From NCBI GenBank assembly GCA_015499995.1, contig JADNRV010000003.1, positions 1 to 64,000 of the forward strand: a stretch of 64,000 bases of DNA, read 5' to 3'. Source of the DNA: Flammula alnicola (lineage: Eukaryota > Basidiomycota > Agaricomycetes > Agaricales > Strophariaceae). This document shows, piece by piece, positions 58,683-64,000 of the stretch (position 1 is its first letter; each line of letters opens with the position of its first letter). The notes below the pieces were generated by a model, which saw only the letters and a list, made by a program, of their open reading frames with translations, did no database searches and had not been told where the DNA came from. The position numbers and the translations under genes are program-made.

Positions 58683-61170
58683 ATGTTCTCTCCGGCACAG
58701 CAAGTCCAAGAGCTATTTCACCGGCCAGAACATTACTTCCAGGCATGGGGAAATAATGCGACTACAGTACGAGATTGTCTGATATACATTTTGGTCTGGC
58801 ACTGACCGTGTTCCATGGAAATCTGTAAAGACTCTAGTTCTTTCGTCCGCGCTTGCAGTCCTGCTGCTTTTCGCCTACCGAAGAGCGACTCGTATCACAG
58901 TGTCGCACATTCCGGGCCCCGAATCAGAGTCTTTCCTTCTCGGTATGTAATTTTATCCGATGAAACCCTTATCTTCGTCTAGGTATAATGTCGTTTGAAT
59001 CTAGGTAACCTGCCAGAAATATTTCAGAGTCAAGCGGGTGTACCAGATTTCAAATATCAACAGCTTTACGGAGATGTGATTCGCGTCAAGGGGCCTTTTG
59101 GCGTAAGATTACCCTTTAACGAGCATCTACGATGCGTAGCGTTGACGGCATGCAATTTACAGGAGGACCGCTTGCTTATTTCTGACCCTAAAGCGCTTCA
59201 GTATATTTTCCATACTTCGGGTGCGTGCATCACACGGAAAAAATATTATCCAGTTTATGTATCAATGCTATTCCAGGTTACGGGTTTCTCAAGTGGCCTG
59301 AAAGAACTGAGATATCTCGCATCTTAATGGGCCGTGGGTTGCTATGGGCTGATGGTACGACACCAATATTTACGTGACCTTGCACATGCTCCCAACTTGA
59401 TAATATTCATAGCTGAAATCCATAAACGGCAGCGGAAGGTCATGCTTCCTGGATTTGGAGGTATGTAACTGCAAGCGCCCTTCAGTAAGGCAAGCCTTCA
59501 TTGATATCTGTCAAGCACCCGAGTCCAAAGCCTTTGTTCCTATCTTCCGTCGTGTTGCCTCAGAGGTAAGTCTCCACCTCTCTTTTGAACAGCGTCAGGT
59601 AAACGGAATTCTTTACAGCTAACGGCGCAATGGACTGACATCCTCGCCAGTTCCCCGGATCAAACGGCCATTATGAACGTGGCTTCCTGGCTTTCACGCG
59701 CCACGATGGACTCGATCGGTGAAGGTATATTAGATCCCACTTCATTTTAGAGAAGGAGCAAAATGATCTATTCGTTTAATAGCTGCCTTTGATTATCAAT
59801 TTGGCGCACTCTCGAACAACGATAATGATTTTATGAAAGCTTACTTTGGGCTTATGTGAATTTCACGACTGTCCATCGGATCTTTATTTTCACTTATTGA
59901 CTGATTTTCTTAGGTCCGATACCCTGGGTTCACCCCCTAAATCCGCCATCTTCATGCAAACTATTTTCCCTGTTTGGGTACTCCAGTTGATGTCCAAGTA
60001 TTCACGCGCAAGAAATCTTGTCCATGCGCGGCACACAGCAGAGCTTGCAGACGCAGTTACCCGGCAACTCGTGGAATCCAAAGCCGAAGCCCTCCTGCAG
60101 GGTAAAGGAAACAAAGACGTTCTGTCGTTACTCAGTGGGTGATTAATCGCTGCGATTATGCTTTTCGACTTACTTTTAGCTGTAGTCAAAGCAAATGCGT
60201 CTGAGCAATCCAGTACGCGTCTGACAGAAGAAGAAATGCTTGCACAAATGCGGTCTGTCATATTCCTGCCTTCATTATAAAACTACAACTTAAATTTTCA
60301 CTAGTACTATACTACTGGCTGGGCATGAAACCAGCGCCACGACTTTGTGTTGGGTCCTCTTGGAGCTTGCCAGAAACCAGGATGTACAGCAGAAGCTCCG
60401 TGATGAGATCAGGACAACAGAGCAAGCGATTCACGCTCGCGGAGGTACCGATTTTACCGCCGCTGATTTGGATAACATGCAGTACCTGTCGGCTGTAATT
60501 AAGGTATGCTGCCCTCATCGATTGTATGTATGCACCTTTACCATGACTCATTAGGAATCAATGCGGTTCCATCCGGCTTTGTATCAAAATTATCGCCAGG
60601 CCGCAAAGGACGATGTCTTGCCGCTGTCGACGCCCATCAGGACGACAGATGGGAGAACCATAACCACTCTCCCAATTCCTAAAGGCATGAAAGTCATCCT
60701 GTCAATAGCAGCGTACAACAGGTTAGTTCAAATTATATCCGGGCAATGCCGACGTTCTAATCGTTCTAATCGTCCTGTCGATAGAAACACCGATCTATTT
60801 GGCGAAGATGCTCATGTCTACAATCCTGACAGATGGTTCCGGCAGTCTGGAGAGAAGAAAGGCCCGACTCTCGGCGTATATGGAAACCTGTATGGTACCC
60901 TTGCACTGCTTCTGGGCTATAATGCTAAGATCGCCTCATCCCAGACTTACTTTTGCCGGGGGCGTTAGAGCCTGCATCGGATGGAGGTTTGCGTTATATG
61001 AAGTCCTGGCTCTGACGGTCGAAATCATTAACAACTTCGAGCTCTCCCTCACTCCCGACATTCATCGGCTCAGGAGGGAGGCATGTCTGGTGATGTTACC
61101 CACACTTGAAGGCGAACAGCTGAAAGGAGAGAATCTACCTCTTCGCGTTGGAATCGCACCTCGTGACTAA
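58683..61170 (+). CDS. Cytochrome P450 monooxygenase
   Basis: Membrane-anchored fungal P450. An N-terminal anchor (LSSALAVLLLFAYRR) is followed by HIPGPESESFLLGNLPEIFQ. The I-helix reads LLAGHETSATTLCW. ExxR is in ESMRFHP, the PERF-type motif is NPDRW, and the heme loop is FAGGVRACIGWRFA, made by splicing at about 60892-60948. About twelve introns. It ends RVGIAPRD-stop at 61168-61170. The start is uncertain: MFSPAQQVQELFHRP at 58683 needs a short non-canonical intron to reach the anchor. Family and substrate cannot be told from sequence alone. There are no neighbouring biosynthetic genes. Confidence 0.88.
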
Positions 61171-61575
61171 TGAAACGACACGATAATAGCACCATCTCTG
61201 AGGGTGCTGTTTCTGACGAATTTTTCTTTCTTACTCTGAGTTCTGCGATCTGTAAGATACTGCTTTGCATCTTAACAATACTTAGACAAAATATACCTTT
61301 ACTTCACCCTCAAAATGAGGAATGAAGCCTGCCTAGAAGTTTTATTTAAATTGTCATGACCACACTCAGCACTTGTATGCTACTTGTAAAGGTCTGGCCC
61401 AAATAAACAGCAGCCGCAATGTCCATGCGGAAGACCCAATATACCGAGCCGTGGGTACAGACTCACGGAGAAAAGGGGCTTCGGAATATGGGAGGAAACA
61501 AACTACCGCTTCTGGAATCTGAACAAAAATTCTGAAGAGGATCTAATCTATAGATTGTGTCAAATATAGAAAAAG
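61171..61575. other. Intergenic, no gene seen
   Basis: 405 bp between the P450 stop and the tRNA; no frames or repeats of note. Confidence 0.45.
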
Positions 61576-61654
61576 AGGTGCTACCAGGGTTCGAACCTGG
61601 GTTCCAGGAATATGATCTCAAAATCCTGAGTGATAACCACTACACTATAGCACC
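61576..61654 (-). tRNA. tRNA-Gln (UUG) with a 7-nt intron
   Basis: On the minus strand the acceptor arm GGTGCTA pairs with TAGCACC. The D-arm is GTGTAGTGGTTATCAC, and the T-arm has GGTTCGAACC. The anticodon stem CAGGA/TCCTG encloses TTTTGA, then seven extra bases (GATCATA) and T. This leaves loop TTTTGAT with anticodon TTG once the extra bases after position 37 are removed, the canonical site for nuclear tRNA introns. The mature length is about 72 nt. Confidence 0.9.
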
Positions 61655-61928
61655 TTGATGCTCCTTGACGCTAAGCAGAATTATACATCATTGTCATCAA
61701 TAATGGAAGAAAGAAGAAAAACCAGACGTACCCGGGTACAAACTTAAATGGTTAACGTTAAAGCTCTAAAGATCTAAAGAGTCAACTAGTCAAGACTTTA
61801 GCCGCCCACAAGATCTAGAGATGATGTCCCTAAATTAACATTCTCTAAAGAGTATGCATGAATCTAATATTAGTGACATGAGATACGTACATGGCAGTGG
61901 CCCGTGGATATAAAATAGATACGATGTG
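61655..61928. other. Intergenic, no gene seen
   Basis: 274 bp between the tRNA 5' end and the TFIIIA stop. Contains the palindrome GTACCCGGGTAC near 61732. Confidence 0.4.
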
Positions 61929-63632
61929 TTAGTCCCCAACGAATATTTTACAGAGATTGCCTTGCTTTTGCCGTCTAACCCAACTGTCTATGGTCTCCTT
62001 TGATACCATAATGTCATGGGATGCACTAAGGTGGCGTCTTAAGTCATAGCCTCGGCTGAAGACATAGTCGCATGCAGCAATACTATGTGATGCAGGATTC
62101 ACAGAGCAGGGGTCACCTGTCAAATCTTGCAAGGAAGGGAATGGGCAACATAGGGCTTTAGCATTCTTCACATTAGCTTCCGCCCGTTTCGCGTATGCAT
62201 TTCCGGTGATCATGTCGATGTCGAAGGTCGCCTCGTGACCTCCTTGAGCTTCAGTTTCCGAAGGATCTTCACCGGAAAAATCTGTTACTGGATGGACAGA
62301 TTGATGGACCTTTGCTTGGTGGCGCTGAAGGAGATGTTTGTAACCAAAAGAGTGGTTGCAGTCGGCATAGTCGCAGGTGAAATCACGCTTTCCTAGATGT
62401 GTGACATTCGTGTGGGTATTGAGAGCCTTTTTCTGTTTATACGGTATCAGTTGAATAGCAGTAAAGATCGCCACAGAAACATACGGATTTAAAGTCTTTC
62501 CCACAGTCGCCGACCTCGCACTGCCAATCCCTGAAATATTCGCCACCTCTTCTTTTCTTTCTCACTGCTTGATCGCTGTTGTCGTCCGATTCTACGCCAT
62601 TGTCCATTTCTATGTCTGCTTCGCGCTCCTCGTGCAATTTTAAATGGGCCCTCAGATTAGTCTGGTTTGCAAAGGTGCGACCATTGCACGATGGATGTGA
62701 GCAAGTTGGGGGATGTCTCATTCGCATGTGTGATTGCAAAGCAGACCAAGTGGGAAAGAAAGTCGGGGCGTCATCTACACCTGCAAGGCAAGAGACATGC
62801 ACACACGTGTAACGTTTGCCTAAAAACTGTCAGTCAAGAATCCGAGGGAGATGTGATAATTACGGCACCATCGTGTGTCTTTTGGTGTGTTTTCAGGTGT
62901 TGGTTAGTATCGAAGGATTTCGTGCAACCTTCATGTTCGCAACGGTAGGGTTTGGTGCCAGGGGGAGCGTGTTCTGAGCAGACGTGGGCTCGTAGTAGAT
63001 GATGTTTGGCGAATGCTTCATGGCAATTTACTTCGTTACACTACAGCAGTGTAACTCAATCAGTGCCTCTGGAAACGAGTATTGGTCGAGAGTACTTTAT
63101 AGGGTTTGGCACCGTCATGCCATGAATGATGTACTTGTAAATGCTGGGAAGTCCAGAAACGCTTTCCGCAGTTGTCTCTCTCGCAAACGAACGGCCGTGA
63201 TGTCTCGGGAAGATGGGAACGTGCATGGGCATGCAAATGTGTTTCCCGCAAGTATGAGTTTCCGCACGTTTCACAGACAAATGGCCGCTACAACGAGTTG
63301 AGAAGCGGGCTTTGCAGGCTGAGCACAAAATAACATACCTGGCCCGTATGTGAGCGTTCGTGCTCCTCTAAACGTGAGGGCTTGGTATAGGCCTTTTCAC
63401 AGCCCTTGAACATGCAACGATAGCGCCTCTTCGTGTCTTCCACGAGTTGACCATTGATAATTATAGGCAAGCCTTTTGATGTCGACGCCTGTTGACCAGA
63501 AGATTCACAGTCAGACTGGTCGGGGAGAGGTGTCTCAGAGGTTGGTGTTGGGCTGAGGTGCAGCACCAGGGTGTCAATTTGCCTCGTGGCTTTGCGTTTG
63601 CCCAGTACAGTTGACTGGAAGGCCTGTTTCAT
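61929..63632 (-). CDS. Transcription factor IIIA
   Basis: Nine to ten C2H2 zinc fingers in TFIIIA order, binding the 5S rRNA gene and 5S rRNA. Fingers seen: YRCMFKGCEKAYTKPSRLEE, FVCETCGNSYLRETHLHAHA, FVCERDNCGKRFWTSQHLQV, CHEAFAKHHLLRAH, YRCEHEGCTKSFDTNQHLKT, TCVHVSCLAG...HMRMRH, CSHPSCNGRTFANQTNLRAH, WQCEVGDCGKDF...HTNVTH, FTCDYADCNHSFGYKHLLQR and a last irregular one ACDYVFSRGYDLRRHLSASH. The linker between fingers 8 and 9 is split by an intron. The start MKQAFQSTVLGKRK at 63632 is preferred to MGKRTEMKK at 63770. About six introns. Confidence 0.88.
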
Positions 63633-63782
63633 GTCAAGGGCAACCCAAGTGAAGCAGTGGGAAAAGGAGAGAATCCTTCTGACTTTACAACCATCAGTCA
63701 ATGTGACAGATAAGATTAGATAACGAAATGGGGTCTGTCGCCCTTTCTTCATTTCAGTTCGTTTCCCCATCCTTCGATAGGC

Positions 63783-64000
63783 ATGGCTCTTGGTAGAATC
63801 AGAAAGCCCTTCTTAGGTTTTCTTCTGTTGGTTACCATTCTGACCTACGCGGGGTTTGTATGGCCTATCCTGAGCTCCTTAAAACACCTCAAAATCACAC
63901 CGTCGCCAACCTCCCTCACATGCGCAGATGTTCAAGTGACTACCGACGAGTTGCCTCACCCACTCCTTGGATCCCCTACAGCCAGATTTAGAGGCGAGAA
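63783..64000 (+). CDS. N-terminal part of a membrane-anchored protein (cut by window end)
   Basis: MALGRIRKPFLGFLLLVTIL TYAGFVWPILSS: a basic start and one hydrophobic helix, typical of a type II signal anchor. A proline/leucine-rich stem follows. The frame is open to base 64000. Many Golgi glycosyltransferases and sulfotransferases begin this way, but no catalytic motif is inside the window. It is divergent from TFIIIA. Confidence 0.6.
   Translation, partial: MALGRIRKPFLGFLLLVTILTYAGFVWPILSSLKHLKITPSPTSLTCADVQVTTDELPHPLLGSPTARFRGE

Overview
The window is nuclear DNA of a filamentous basidiomycete, most likely an agaricomycete. Genes are split by many 45-60 bp introns. The gene set is fungal: Dad2 of the DASH complex, TFIIIA, Mediator subunits, BiP and ATP-dependent PEPCK. 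The mobile DNA is of agaric type: Tnp2/CACTA transposase, hAT-like and Tc1/mariner-like MITEs, a Helitron terminus and a LINE remnant. I cannot name the species.

Layout. 1-2.6 kb is GC-rich, gene-free repeat DNA with a 32-bp palindrome and two copies of a double-hairpin cassette. 2.6-7.1 kb is transposon debris: a 5'-truncated Tnp2 transposase split by a 164-bp MITE, a foldback, three 208-bp tandem repeats and a Helitron-type 3' end. 8.0-12.8 kb is one of the strangest loci. A family-specific hypothetical gene runs, through introns, into a SPA2 polarisome scaffold that lacks its N-terminal repeats and has a foreign-looking segment in its middle. A short frame-broken unknown gene follows (13.2-13.8 kb). 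BiP/Kar2 (-) lies at 14.2-16.8 kb. 17.2-19.4 kb is a nest of four non-autonomous transposons, two of which can be delimited by 8-bp target duplications. PEPCK (-) and a Naa50-like acetyltransferase (+) are divergent at 19.7-23.0 kb.

23.4-26.0 kb encodes a SLX1 structure-specific endonuclease with a long AT-hook tail. MED14 (-) and the SCY1-type pseudokinase (+) share a divergent promoter (26.2-34.4 kb). An ABCA transporter (-) at 34.6-40.3 kb has a run of single-base frame breaks in its 5' half. A LINE scrap and an internally deleted CSC1/OSCA channel pseudogene follow (40.4-43.6 kb). Dad2 (-) and MED12 (+) are divergent at 43.7-50.2 kb. Then come a RING protein (-), a BTB protein (-), a YCII-domain gene (+) with a decayed tandem copy, enoyl-CoA hydratase (+), a DMAC1-like membrane protein (-), a second BTB protein (+), a 150-bp MITE, a cytochrome P450 (+), an intron-bearing tRNA-Gln (-), TFIIIA (-) and the start of an unknown membrane-anchored protein (+) cut by the window edge.

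Functional themes: transcription machinery (MED12, MED14, TFIIIA, a tRNA), ER folding (BiP), gluconeogenesis and fatty-acid breakdown (PEPCK, enoyl-CoA hydratase), genome stability and mitosis (SLX1, Dad2) and polarity (SPA2). Nothing looks like a biosynthetic cluster or a defence island. The features most deserving follow-up are the SPA2 patchwork gene, the AT-hook SLX1, the double-hairpin cassette and the nested transposon block at 17-19.4 kb.
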